DNA of 64,000 nt from Brachypodium distachyon. Its lineage: Eukaryota; Streptophyta; Magnoliopsida; Poales; Poaceae. Positions 45,781-57,822 of the stretch are shown piece after piece. Location of the stretch: the NCBI RefSeq assembly GCF_000005505.3, contig NC_016133.3, positions 13,330,001 through 13,394,000 of the forward strand. Reading direction: 5' to 3'. A model generated the notes under the pieces. It was given only the letters and a program-made list of their open reading frames with translations, was not told the origin of the DNA and ran no database searches. Made by a program: the position numbers and the translations under genes. Numbering within the stretch: the stretch's first letter is position 1; every line of letters begins with the position of its first letter.

Positions 45781-46070
45781 GCCGCCGCGAACGCGCCGGG
45801 AAGAAGACGATGTGAATTCGGGCCACAGGGGAAACAGAAAATGCTCGGGCTGGGCTAGATGGGCCTCATCATTTTATAGTTGGAACAAAATGGGCCTCAA
45901 CCGAAGCACTCCTACACCCCGACTCATAAAAAGTTGGACTAATAAAAGCTGCTTGATTCCTGGAGTAGAAAACAAATTGGACCGGATTTAGTTGGGCCAA
46001 CAAATGCGTAAGCCTAGTTACTCTAACCTCTCGACCCAAAGTGTTATTTTTGTCATTGTTGCTGGTTTTA

Positions 46071-46310
46071 TACCTGGGCAAAGCTCGGCCCGGCCCGAAA
46101 CCCCAAAAATATGCCATTTAAACATTAAAGTAATTATTTTCGAAATAAATAAATAATTTTTTATACCTATTTTTTCTAAAAAAATCCTCGTTTTTGATCA
46201 TTTCGGGCTTTCGGGTCGGGCTTGGGACTGGAAACTGAGGCCCGAGCCCGGCCTGGGACGTCGGGCTTCGGGCCGGGCCGGCCGGGCCGGGCCACCCATA
46301 CCCAGGTATA
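46071..46310. mobile_element. MULE-type MITE with 10-bp target duplication
   Basis: 240-bp element with inverted tips TACCTGGGCA / CCCAGGTATA, GC-rich arms of GGCCCGGCCCG type and an AT-rich centre. It is flanked by perfect 10-bp direct repeats GCTGGTTTTA (46061-46070 and 46311-46320), the target-site length of Mutator-like elements. An older, inverted relative lies at 59626-59859. Confidence 0.8.
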
Positions 46311-46320
46311 GCTGGTTTTA

Positions 46321-47472
46321 TGTCCCAGCATGACACGCCGGCTTACACGTCACCGAATCCCGATTGCGGAACCTCATCTTTTGAGTACCTTGCCCATGAC
46401 CTCGCAGGCCTAGTGTCCTCTCAACTAACCACCAATGACAAGCTTTGTCGTAATGTTGTTGTCCACTATGGACCTGTGGAGCACCGGGTGCACTCTTCGC
46501 CTCCGTAGGTGTCGTACGAGAGCCGGCAGAGGGAGACCTTCGGGCTGTCCATGATGTTGGGGCCAAAGCCACCCTCGTGTTGCAATTGGGATAGGTGGCG
46601 TGGAAACCAGTGGCGTGTCAGGAAAACCAACAACATGGACAAAAATACCGCCTCGGTCCGAGGCAGGGACGGAATGTGTTCGGTTTTGAAACTTGGAGGA
46701 CGAAAAAATACGGAAAAAAAATTAGGGGATGAAGCATTAAATTCACGACAGGTCGAGAAACGAAAAAAATACTTTTCTCTAGAAACAATTATCAAGACTA
46801 CATATCAAGGTGAGATTAACTCGATCAGTAAAACAAGAAAGTGACAATCATAACACTTCGTCAAAAATTAAAACAAAGACTACCCGTAGATTCTGCTATG
46901 AAAGATAAACAATTAACTACCTCCTCTTCAGGTGCGTTACAGTTAAGTATGTGCGAGGGATACTAAGTAGGAGTATGACTATTGGATCCAACACAAGACC
47001 TGGGTGATCCCCTGCAAGAAGGAATGTCCAAGTTGGGCTTAGCAGCCATATGATGGACCATTTGGAAGCTGCCTAGCCGAGTCATCGGCACCTCAATTTA
47101 AGAAAATCATTCAGTAAACTACAGTAAGTCAGTAACCATGTCAACTCCCAGTGGCAAATGACAATACATACGCACATGGATAACTGAAGTTACAAATGAA
47201 ATGACTAATCAATAATTGTGGTTAAATACTGAAAAATGTCAGCAGATGCATGCACAGACTGGACAACTGGAATGACTTTGAACAACTGTTAATTGGTCGA
47301 GTCCTATATACTGTATACTCTATCAGTTCCCTAGCAAAAAAGGTTACATCGTTGGTTACAAAAGCGCAGAGGAATTAAACAAATGAACAACCAAGCAAGT
47401 TGATCGTTCGGATTATATCAATATAATGGCAGTGACTTTGATCCCATGTTTTTAATTAATCAGACTTCGATA
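46321..47472. other. Intergenic, no gene recognised
   Basis: Bases 46330-46600 have coding-like composition but no identified family or splice pattern. The rest is AT-rich with no signal. Confidence 0.35.
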
Positions 47473-48816
47473 GAGTGAATTACACAAAATCACCACGCGT
47501 AGAAGACATCGTATCACATAACCATGGGTTTTTGCTAATTTTATCGCAAAGCCACCAACATTCATGCAAGTTTTTTGAGTAAATTTCATAAAACCACAGT
47601 TTTTGTGATAGTGGTCTCACAAAACCACGGTTATTTGTCATAGTCTCACAAAGCCACAACTTTTGGGACATCCGGTCTGAGAAAACCCTAATCTGAGTAA
47701 TTAAGGTGCATGATGGTGTTTCCGACAACTCAGGACCACCGATCAGATGCCACGTCGCCCGCCCCGACCCGTTTTCGACATCCCTTGATTTGAGATGGAA
47801 TCCGCGAGAGCCAGCGAGGTGTTGAGAAGTTAGGGTTCATGGCATGGCCCGAGTTGTCGGAAAACCGTCATGCACCTTAATTACTTAGATAGGGTTTTCT
47901 GAAACCGACTGCCCCAAAAGTTGTGACTTTGTGAGACTATTACAAACAAACTTGGTTTTGTGAGACTGCTGGCACAAAAATTGTGGTTTTGTAAATTCCC
48001 TCAAGTTTTTTCAAAATTGCACTCATTTCGTCCTAAACTGTCTGAGGGAATTTCTGACCGACGAGGCCCGCTTGTAAGGTTGACACCGTTTACGGGGAAT
48101 AAGATCCTGCTCATCTTCTTCCTTGTTGGCTAAGGTAGCCTGCATATGGGAAGGGCGACTCGACTCTGGCAATGACCACGACGATTCCACCGCCGGCCCT
48201 CAACCTCACCGCCTCTTTCTCCCATCCATGCATGCATCTTCCACCGCTTCGGCTGCAGCAGCCGCTTCCTCCTCTGCCTTTGGTAATTAAGCCCACAATT
48301 TCAATCAAATTCAGGAGGGGCCGCCATCGACCGCTTCAAGGCCAAATGTAGCTTCCGCGTCTCCACTTTTACGCCCTCTTCTGGATCCGCCACTTCGTCG
48401 TCCGCGTTGTTCCCATTCTATCTAGCTTCACCTGCTTGCTTCCCCATCGCCATGGAATCGATTTTGATTCAAACCGTGAGAGAGACCGGCGTGGAAGAGA
48501 TGCGGGAGATGGGCAAGGCAAGGGAGGAGCTGGCGTGGGAGCTCCACAGGGCGCCGATGTTTTTTTTTACAGCACGGAACGACTTTGTTAGTTTGACTTT
48601 TGGGCGATTAGCACGGTCGTGCTGTCAACTTAACCGTTCCATGGCACTTGATAGGTGGGGCCCGCATGCAAAGAAACCCATCAAACGAGTTTAATCTCTG
48701 TTTTGGGCCATTTGAGACCGTTAGACTTAAAATGTTTGGTTTTTCGGACAACATAGCAAAAACTGTGGCTTTGTGAGAAGACTACTCCGAAAATCATGGC
48801 TCTGTGAAATATACTC
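47473..48816. mobile_element. Older MULE-like element with GC-rich interior
   Basis: The left end GAGTGAATTACAC and right end (in reverse) GAGTATATTTCAC begin diverged arms containing CACAAAGCCAC-type phrases. They enclose 48010-48690, a GC-rich segment with a 95-codon open frame (48407-48694, includes MESILIQTVRETGVEEM). The layout resembles a Pack-MULE that captured host sequence, but no donor gene is recognised and no target duplication remains. A younger relative (47577-48002) is nested in its left side. Confidence 0.45.
47577..48002. mobile_element. MULE-type foldback MITE with 9-bp target duplication
   Basis: The two halves are long inverted repeats of roughly 165 bases: left arm phrases CTCACAAAGCCACAACTTTT and AGTAATTAAGGTGCATGA recur in reverse at the right. 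Perfect 9-bp direct repeats AAGTTTTTT flank it (47568-47576, 48003-48011). A transcript would fold into a long hairpin. Confidence 0.85.
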
Positions 48817-49609
48817 ATGTTTTTTTGATCGGTTTGGTTTTCTCATGGAGCCCAACCTAGTCCTATGTTAGGAGTAACGACAATTGTCGTGCCTCTACTA
48901 GTTCTCGTGTCGTCAGTGACTTTCTGAGTCAACCTCAAGACTCCACGACACTTTGCTGTCGATCCCGGACCGTACGCAACTTCCCAGGCATCGACCGACC
49001 CTAAGATTTCTCGAGTAGAACCCAAGAGGCTTCTTCCTTAGGTCTGTTCACCTTGAATTTATTTAAGCGAAGATGGATGAGAGTACATGACAAAGACCAT
49101 GACTATTTTTGGTGGAAGGAAAAGGAAAGGCATAGAGATGAGTACCAATAACGAGACGCATGTGGTGACTTCATTGACCTCAAAGTTTGCCGGCTTGGAT
49201 AGAAGTGGGCTGTCCGTATGTACGTGCTTTCATAGAGGCGAGCGTACGTGTGACCGTCCGTACCATGTTTCTCAAATAAGAATGTAACACACAAAGCTTT
49301 CCACTTGGAGAAAAACAAGTCTGCTTTTGTACATCAACACAAATACATTCAAACGGATCACAATTTGAAATAAACGGCACACGTGAAAGTATATAGTTGC
49401 TGCAGTGGGAAACAAGAAATAACTTGAACCGAAGAGCCAATGAGATGTGGGTATTCACGACAACAAAGCAGCAAGAAAACCATAAAACACATAGATCCGG
49501 AAGGGAACTACGATTCAGCATGGCGGCACGTTGTGTACTCGGAGCGTTGCACGCAACACCAGATCCTCCTTCCTCTTGGCGACAATTCCAAAGGCCTCTG
49601 TCATGTCTA
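48817..49609. other. Intergenic, no gene recognised
   Basis: Mixed-composition sequence between the MULE-like elements and the truncated retrotransposon. I see no gene, and the left border of the retrotransposon is not sharp. Confidence 0.35.
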
Positions 49610-52600
49610 AATCACCAGGAATGCCGCCATAGAAAGGATGAAATTGCCAAAGTGCCTCAAAAATGTGCAAAAGTTCACGGGATGCCTAGCATCGCTGAGT
49701 CGTTTCGTTAGTTGGCTAGGTGAAAAGGCTATGTCCTTATACTAGCTGATGAAGAAAACTGACAAATTTGTGTGGACGCCACAGGTAGATATAGCTTTTC
49801 AAGAGCTGAAGAAGATGATTGCTACGGCACCGATATTAGCCTCGCCAATGGAGAAGGAGACGATGTTATTATACATAGCAGCAACCAACCGAGTCGTTAG
49901 TGCCGTCATTGTAGTGGAAAGAGATGAAGATGGCAAATCGGTCCAGAGGCCGGTATATTACTTGAGCGAGGTGTTATCGTCGTCCAAGCAGAATTATCCT
50001 CATTATTAGAAAATGGCGTACGGCGTTTATGTGGCGGCAAAGAAGCTAAAGCATTACTTTGAGGCATATCAGATCCGAGGTATATGTGAGGCGCCCGTCT
50101 CGGAAATCATGAGTAACAAAGACGCGAGCAGCCGAGTCGCAAAATGGGCTGTCGAGTTGGCACCCTATGCGCTGCAGTACGACAGACGGGATGCCGTGAA
50201 ATCTCAGGCTTTGGTGGATATCTTGGTGGATTGGGCCGAGATGGAGTATGAACCACCGGCCCTGGAAACTAACTACTGGAAATTACATTTTGACGGCTCT
50301 AAGATGAAAAGTGGGCTTGGTGCCAGCATAGTTCTGACCTCGCCAAAGCGCGACCAACTTAAGTACGTATTGCAAATTCACTTCGCAACATTTAACAATG
50401 TTGCCGAGTATGAGGCACTTGTGCACGGACTAAAAATGGCGAAAGAAATTGGAGTTTGCCGGATTCAGTGCTTTGGTGATTCCGACCTGGTCGTCCAACA
50501 AGCTTCTGGTAATTAGGATGTATTGGATGCCAACAGGGCGCTATACCAGTTTCATGTTCAGAAGATCGGTGGCCACTTCGAAGGGTGTGAATTTCACCAT
50601 ATACCTCGGGCGGAAAATGAAGCAGCCGATACATTGTCGAAACTCGGCTCGACACGACAGGCTATTCCAGCTGGGGTGGCATTAGAGCATTTACGCAAAC
50701 TATCCATCAAGCCATCACCAGAGTCGGAGTCGATATTTGTCCCGGCAGGTTCAGAGGCCGATGTTACCCCGATGGGCATTGACAGCGGGAATGGTTCCAC
50801 TAACCCGGGGACTGAGCGCCTTAATTCGGCAGAAGCAATGGCAGTTGAGCCAATGAAGATAGACGAGCCGGATGAGCCAATCTTCATCACTCGTCCTGTG
50901 CCGGCTTGGGTGCAACCGATAATGTCTTACCTCAAAGATGGGAACCTCCCGGAAGAGGAAGTGTTGGCAAGGCAAATCCAGAGAAGAGCGAAGGCTTACA
51001 CCATCATCAATGGTGAGCTCTACAAGAGGAGCGTCACTAACGTCCTACATCGGTGCGTCGAGCTGGAAGAAGGGCAAGAAATACTTAGGGATATTCATCA
51101 AGGAGAGTGTGGCCATCACGCGTCTTCGAGAACGCTAGTGGGCAAAGCTTTCTGACATGGTTTCAACTGGCCGAGTGCACTGCAGGAAGTGGAAGACATA
51201 GTCAGGAAGTGTAACGGCTGCCAGAGATATGCCAGCGATTCATATGCCGGTGTCTGAACTCAAAACTATTCCAATTACTTGGCCGTTTGCTGTTTGGTGT
51301 TTGGATATGGTGGGACCGTTCAAGCGGGCGCGAGGAGGCATGACGCATATACTAGGCATGGTCAACAAGTTCACCAAATGGATTGAGGTCAAGCCGATAA
51401 AAAAAATGTGACGGCAAAACCGCGGTGTCATTTCTGAAGGATATCATCTTGAGATATGGGTACCCGCACAGTATCATCACGGATAATGGAATGAACTTCG
51501 CGGAGGGACCTTTCATGAGATTCTGTGCGGAGAAGAAAATCCGGCTAGATGTTGCTTCCGTAGCACATCCTCGATCCAATGGACAAGTTGAAAGAGCAAA
51601 TGGCATGGTTTTAGCCGGCATAAAACCTCGGCTAATCGAACCATTGGAGCATACTCTGGGATGCTGACTGGATGAACTCCCGGCTGTGCTGTGGAGTCTC
51701 AGAACGACTCCCAATCGCTCTACAGGCTACACGCCATTCTTCCTTGTATACGGGGCGGAAGCTGTCCTACCAGCCGACATTGAACATGACTCTCCACGAG
51801 TAACCATGTATACGGAGGCCGAGGTAAAAGAGGCCCGAGAAAATGATGTCGACCTGCTCGAAGAAGCACGGGAATTAGCTCTATCTCGGTCGGCCATCTA
51901 TCAACAACACCTAAGGCGTTATCACAGCCGAAAGGTCAGCCCGCGAGTATTCCGGGAAGGAGACCTTGTCCTCTGACTTGTGCAGCGCACAGTCGGCATG
52001 CACAAACTATCACCTCCATGGGAAGAACCCTTCGTTGTAAGCAAAGCGCTCCACAATGATTCCTACTATCTTATAGATGCACAAGATCCCAAGGCGAACA
52101 TGATGGACCGGTCAGGTGAGGAGACCAAGAGGCCATGGAATGTAGCTTTGTGTCGCACTAGTGGCACCCGGGTTACCACCGCTGCGCGACGCGTGGCCCC
52201 CTCCCCCGGGTTCCCGAGAAGGTCTCATCCCGGGGAGCACCAACGAGCTTCCCGGCAAGCTACCAGCCCGAAAGGGGCTAGCGGGGCTTCCGGGAGTATT
52301 CCCGATTAGGCACCTCCCGGGAAGCTGCTTCCCGGGAGGGGGTTCCCGGGCGCGCTGGGCCCGGGTGCTTCCCGGGCCGACTTGCGGGGACTGGAGGTTC
52401 CCGGACGCGTGCCCCCGCCTCGGGTCGTGGGGCCCACTGGACAGCGCCACACGGGCGCGTGGCGGGCGCGGAACGTGCGGTCCCACCAAGGCAAGGAGTA
52501 AGGCGCGCGGCTCAGTAAATGAGCCGATCGACGGGTAGTTACCCGTCGGGTCGAAGGAACAGTGGTTGTCCAATCCTACCCTAGGGTCTTAGGCCCCTAG

Positions 52601-53204
52601 CAGCGGAGGTGGCACCCATGCATGCCACCAGCTCACCAGGGAGAGTTGCGTGCCTCCCCGTTGGACACTTGTAGCCCATGCACCGTGGCACATGTGGCAT
52701 CCCCTTGTGTATAAAAGGAGGACCCATGCCAACGGTCTAGGGGGTTAGAGAGGGTTGACGGGTCAGACAGTTGGAGAGGTTAGTCAGCTGGTCAGTTAGT
52801 TGGTTCGGACGAAGCTCGCTCGATAGACGCTTACTGGCTCCAGTAGGCAGCCAGCAGAGAGTAGTGAGGAGTGCCTAGCCACTGAGAGAAAACCTGGGAG
52901 CTTGCCCGGCAACCTGTAAACATTTGATCCGTAATCAATATCAGCTCAGACAGGCAGGACGTAGGGTTTTACACCTCCGGGTGGCCCGAACCTGGGTAAA
53001 AAACGTGCGTACGTCTGTTCTTGGACTAGCGCGTACCCTTAGCACTTTGCCTCGCCGGCCCTGTAGGGCCTCATCGGCCGTGCCGGCGATCATCTGGTCC
53101 CCACCCCAGACGCCCCTACCGAACCTAAAAGGGGGACGTGGTTGCACGCCCCCGGTGTCGGAGCACCGAGCGACGACAGTTTGCTTCGTCCGTTCTATAC
53201 TTGA
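49610..53204 (+). pseudogene. Broken pol (RT end, RNase H, aRNase H, integrase)
   Basis: Recognisable pieces in order: an RT end with KFTGCLASLSRF (about 49670); RNase H region with LLYIAATNRVVS and YYLSEVLSSSKQNYPHY (49749-50009); the second RNase H with LHFDGSKMKSGLGAS and VAEYEALVHGL (about 50280-50650); the zinc-binding start of integrase (CNGCQRYA near 51220); and integrase core residues in CLDMVGPF, ITDNGMNF and GQVERANG. In-frame stops occur at about 49741, 50007, 50514, 51153, 51665 and 51974, with a frame change near 51410. The last codons are split by the solo LTR and resume at 53184, ending at the stop at 53202-53204. Confidence 0.92.
52151..53178 (+). mobile_element. Solo LTR (1028 bp) inserted in pol
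   Basis: Begins TGTCGCAC and ends GCGACGACA, giving the TGTCG..CGACA terminal inverted repeat. Flanked by CTTTG (52146-52150) and GTTTG (53179-53183), a 5-bp target duplication with one mismatch. Deleting the LTR plus one flank copy restores the pol reading frame to its natural stop. A TATAAAAG box lies at 52710-52717. GC-rich frames at 52112-52573 are part of the LTR and not genes. Confidence 0.9.
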
Positions 53205-53822
53205 AAAATGAGTATTTGTATCGTTTTTTCCTTATGATGAATGTTTTAAGACAATGAAATTATCCGCCGGGTTCTTAAAAGGAACTCGGAGACTTCCATA
53301 TCATTTAAGTGCTGTGTTGCAGTTATTTTTCGTATGTCGGCGTGGCTTAGTTGCGTGATCTTATGTCGATCTAGTAGTGTGTCGGTGTTGAAAATCCCTC
53401 TATGACTTCACTACTGTCCGCAACCCGACTTCATGGCAAGCTGGAGACGGGTATAAAATAACCGAACACATGAAAAACGACTGCGGAAACAAGCAATGAA
53501 GCGATCCGAGATACACGTTATTTTAACTCGGCTTTTTCCTTGTTAACTCGGTTATTGCCGAGCGAATTCATCGAGTTACTTTTTTCGAAAGAGTGGTTTT
53601 ATTACTTTGCGATTCATACGTCGAACGCCGGCAAGGCAGACAAAAGAACCAAAGTTGTAAAATTTCACTAAAAAAAATGAACTCAGGGACTCGGTTGGGA
53701 ATTCGATAAACAAAAAACTTAATTAAATTAAAAGCATAATACTTGGCAAACAAGAGTATTTCGGATTACATATGCACCCGGCATTCCGGGGATCTGACAA
53801 TTCTAAGGTTTTTCTAACTAAG

Positions 53823-56800
53823 CTAAGAAGAGACGGCGAGGTTGGCGCCGGAGCTCGGCGCATCATTCGCGGTGGAGGCCGACTGCACAGCAGCTTTTTC
53901 GTCTGCCGCTTCTTCGTTGCCCCCATCGGTCATCTCGGCCTCGGTGTCGGATGTCGGGCCCTCCACAAACGTATGCACGTTGGCATACTGGATGAAGGAG
54001 TAGGCCCGCTCCTTGCGCTTCGCCACCAGCTCCGGGTTCGTGAGATAGCCGACACGCATCGACTGCAGCACGTCGAGGTTGATGCCGTCGTACCATGATA
54101 GTACGAACGACAGTGCCTCGTCGGTGCCGATGCGTGCGGCCGATTCCCGCCAGTCGCTCAGCCGGGACTACGTTTCCCGCAAACGCTTCGCCAGATCCGG
54201 GATCTCCGTCGGAACTTCTTCGCGGGGCCACAGCGCGCGGAAGGTCCGGAGGCCGGCATCCAACATGTCGACGTTGAATGACTTAAGTGGCTTGACCCGG
54301 CTCGCAGTGCTCACCAGGTAGTCCACCAAGTCGTACTCCCACGGCTCCCCCGCCGCTGCTGCCGGATCCCTTTTTTGGCGGGCGATCCTCATGGTCTCTT
54401 GGGCATACTCGAGGGATGAGGGGAAGAACTCTGGCAGAGAAAAAAGAATGGCAGTAAGTCTCGGCACATTATTGCTACTACTCAAACAAGCGATTGGATG
54501 AAGAAATTTCAACCAAGATAACTTACTCGTCAGCATGTTGTCGATCTTAATGAGTTCACGCCGGACGACCTTGAACAGCTCGGTCTTCTCGGCATCCTCC
54601 AACTCGGCCGTAGTGGCGCGGGTCTCGAGTTGAGCAACTAGGGCCTTGCACTTCTTCACCTCACTTTCCAGGCAAATTTTTTCATTCGCCTGTGAAGAGA
54701 GGGCCGAGGTGAGTTGACTCACCTCGGTTTGGTGCACCTCGGCCTGCGCCGCGATCTGCGCCTGCAGCCGGGTCACCTCTTCCCGATGCTGCTCGGCCAG
54801 CCGAGTCTTCTCATCTGTTTAACAAACATACAGAGACTGACATCTAATATGAATGGAAACCGCGATAGGGACGACGAGTTACCTTGGACCTCGGCGACAC
54901 GCTTCAGCAGCTCCGCTACTTGAGCATTGTCCCCGGCTATTAACGAGAGCAAGTGTTAGTCCTTGCAGAACATTGATACTCGGACAAAGATTCTATTCCG
55001 GTAAAATATACTTACCCTGGCTTTCGCGCTCAGCTTTCAGCGCCTTGTGCTCCGCCTCCAACTTCTTGTACTTTGCTAGCAAAGTCTTGAAGGTGACGGT
55101 GCGCTTATTCATGCAGAGCTACAAAACAGTGATTCACAATTAAGTTTATTGCAGCAGGAAATTAATGGTTGAATCTCGGGGAATAAGTGTTTGAAATATT
55201 CTAAGCTTCAGGCCGACTATTCTAAAACCCGGCCTAAATCTCGGAGAATAAGTGTTTGAAGTATTCTAAGCTTCAGGCCGACTATTCTAAAACCCGGCCT
55301 GAATCTTGGGGAATAAGTGTTTGAAGTTTCTAAGCTTCAGGCCGACTATTCTAATCTCGACCTGAATCTCGGGGAATAAGAGTTTGAAGCTTCTAAGCTT
55401 TAGGCCGACTGTTCTAAAACCCGGCCTGAATCTCGGGAAATAAGGGTTTGAAGTTTCTAAGCTTCAGGCCGACTATTCTAAAACCAAGCCTGAATCTTGG
55501 GGAATAAGTGTTTGAAGTTTTATGAGATGAGCTTCAGGCCGACTAATTCTTACTCGCCCTAAACCTCGGGGACTAGGAGTATGGATACTATGCTGAATTT
55601 AGAAGTTAAAGTTTTCTAAGGAATTCCTCGTACCTCGGTGGCTCGGCCGGTCTCGAACAAAGCCACCCGGGCTTGGTACATCCGGGCCGAAACCGACTCC
55701 GGAGTCGCTGCCGGTGGTGGTCCCACCAAGGGGCTCTGCCATGCCGACTGCAAGGTGCTGGAGGTCACCTCGTAGTGATCGGCGTTGTTCCAGTCCATGA
55801 CGAACTGGCTCAACGACTCCCAGCTGTGCCCGCTGGTCGTCCGAAGGGGAACCTCCTGCTGCCTGCCGGAAGGCCGCGGGCTAGCGGAACCCGGAGCCGC
55901 CGACCCTGCTGCGGTAGCGGGGCCTTTAGCCTTCTTGGCCCATGTGGCAGCAAGTTGGGCGTCCTCCGGCCGCGACGGAGACGAAGGCGGCTGCGGCCCT
56001 TGGGGTTCCTGAGGACCCGTCGCCGACTGTTGCGGCGTCTCCGAGGCTGGTGGCTCCGTCGATGTCTTGACTGCGGCCGAGGAAGGGGCAGCCTCGGTTG
56101 TCGAGACCTCGGCCGCAGGAGTCTTGGTCTGGCCGACGATCGTGGTGTCGGCGCTTGGGCCGACATCCCGGGTGGGGGATGTCGGATCCGTGGCGGTCTC
56201 AGTCTCGCCCGTGGCCGGGTTTGAAGCCTCGGCATGAGAAGAGGGAGCCGCCGGGATCTTAGACGCAATGCACGTTTGAGATTGCGTGGCTGTCAGAGCC
56301 TCCCTGCAGAAGTAAAAGTTGGTTGTTTAACAACAAAGAAGAAAACCGATATCAGCGGTTGAAGCAAGATTGGTCTTACCCAACGATCAGGGGCTTAGGC
56401 TTGGGGCCACGCGCCGCAGTCTTCTTCCGCTTCACGTTCTGGAGAAGATCCTTCTCGGCGGCACGTTTCTTCGCGATCGCGCGTCGTTCTTGGGCCAGCG
56501 CCGTGGCGGCGGCTGCACCCGATGCCTCAGCGGCAGGCTCGCCCAGATCGGCTAATTCCGGGATAGAGCAAAAATAAGTACTTTGCTAACAGATGGTGAA
56601 GAAATTACGAGAGAATAACAGAGACCCTTACATTCGGTACGACGAGGGCCGGCATGGGGGATCGGCATGAAATCCTCCGAATCCGGGACCTCAGGGTCAA
56701 TGGACCTGCACGGGGCCGCGAAGCGCTTGTCCGAAGAACCCCCATCTTCCTGTCGCTGAAGGGAGAATCTCTGCACAAAGAAGTCAGATTGAGCCGGGAT

Positions 56801-57822
56801 AAGTGTACATCAGACAAGTGCCAGCATAACTATATATCGGATATGAACACGAGATAGGTAAGGGCTAAGGCTTACCGGAGGAGCGCGACGGTCCCGGGCG
56901 TATGCCGGCACACCCCACGACCATCACTCCGACATGTTCGTCTTGGCGATCGCCTTGACCCGACGCCGAACTTCAGCGTGAGAAAACTTGAAGGTTGACA
57001 CCGTATCCGGGTCAAACTGGCCGCTGTAGAAACACATCTTGTGAATCCGGCACTGGAGCGGGCACAGTCACCGGTATACGAAAGTGGCCAGCAGATCGTC
57101 GGTCGTCATCCCTTTGTCCTTGAACTGGAGGATAGCAGCGTGGATCTCGGTGACCTCCGGGAAGGTATCCTTCGGGTCGTAAGACCAGTTTCTCTTTTCC
57201 TCCGGGGGGCCGAGTTCGAATCCCGGCAGATTGATCTTGTCGGCCTCCGAGATGTTTTTGATATAGAAAAAGGTTTTGAGCCATTTTTTGCATGACTCAA
57301 GACTCTGAATCCTCGGGAAAGCCGAGTTTCGGTGAGGAACGATGGTGGCGGCACCGCATTGAGTCATCGGTTTTGCGGCGCCGGGATTGTCCTTGTCCGG
57401 GAGAACCTGTGGCCGGAACATGAAGTACCGGGACCACAGGTCGATGGAGGCCAAAGGCCGAGGTAGCCTTCGCAACAAGTGACAAATGCCGAAAGAGTGA
57501 GGATGGCATTCGCCGGAAGGTGGTGCGGCCGGAGGCCAAAGAAATCAATGAAATTCCTAAGGAAATCGCTGGCAGGAAGAGCGAAGCCGCGTTCAAAGTG
57601 CAAAAGAAAAACTACGCACTCACCAGCCTCCGGAGTTTGCATGATTTCTCCGCCGGGAACCCGGCACTCGACCTCCTCCGGGATCCGTCGGGAGCGGCGG
57701 AGCCACGCAATGTCCACCGGAGTCACATCAGAGCCCTCCCAGGCGGCATGCTCGGAGCTGGCCCTCTCCTCCGCCTGTTGAGCAATAGGGTCGACAACGG
57801 GGTTGCGGGAAGAAGACGCCAT
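53823..57822 (-). CDS. Antisense gene of Tat retrotransposon (Transposase_28/PF04195-like), multi-exon, slightly damaged
   Basis: Starts at ATG 57822 (MASSSRNPVVDPIAQQAEER). Exon 1 (to 56876) carries the 'putative gypsy type transposon' domain, with FALPASDFLRNFIDFFGL, a frame change near 57450, and KKWLKTFFYIKNISEADKI. Further exons with GT/AG borders are about 56633-56772, 56382-56552, 55638-56307, 55020-55120, 54883-54937, 54540-54818 and 53823-54432. They encode an A/E-rich, then coiled-coil region (QIAAQAEVHQTEVSQLTSAL) and a conserved end (YDGINLDVLQSMRVGYL, YSFIQYANVHTFVEG). One in-frame stop lies at 54168. Function is unknown; such genes occur antisense in Tat elements. Compared with the many lesions in pol it is well preserved. 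Confidence 0.75.
55171..55575. repeat. Tandem array, six to seven units of about 64 bp
   Basis: Unit core: GAATCTCGGGGAATAAGTGT, TTTGAAG, TTCTAAGCTTCAGGCCGACT, ATTCTAAAACCCGGCCT. Unit starts at about 55172, 55237, 55302, 55365, 55429, 55493 and 55562. It lies in an intron of the antisense gene. Confidence 0.92.

Noticed and set aside
49749..51976. Series of separate plus-strand genes
   Set aside because: They are consecutive fragments of one retrotransposon pol separated by stops and a frame change.
52112..52573. GC-rich open frames on both strands
   Set aside because: They lie within the solo LTR and have only low-complexity Pro/Gly/Arg composition.
57215..57235. tRNA-like GTTCGAATCCC motif
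   Set aside because: Isolated T-loop-like motif inside the antisense retrotransposon gene with no cloverleaf around it.
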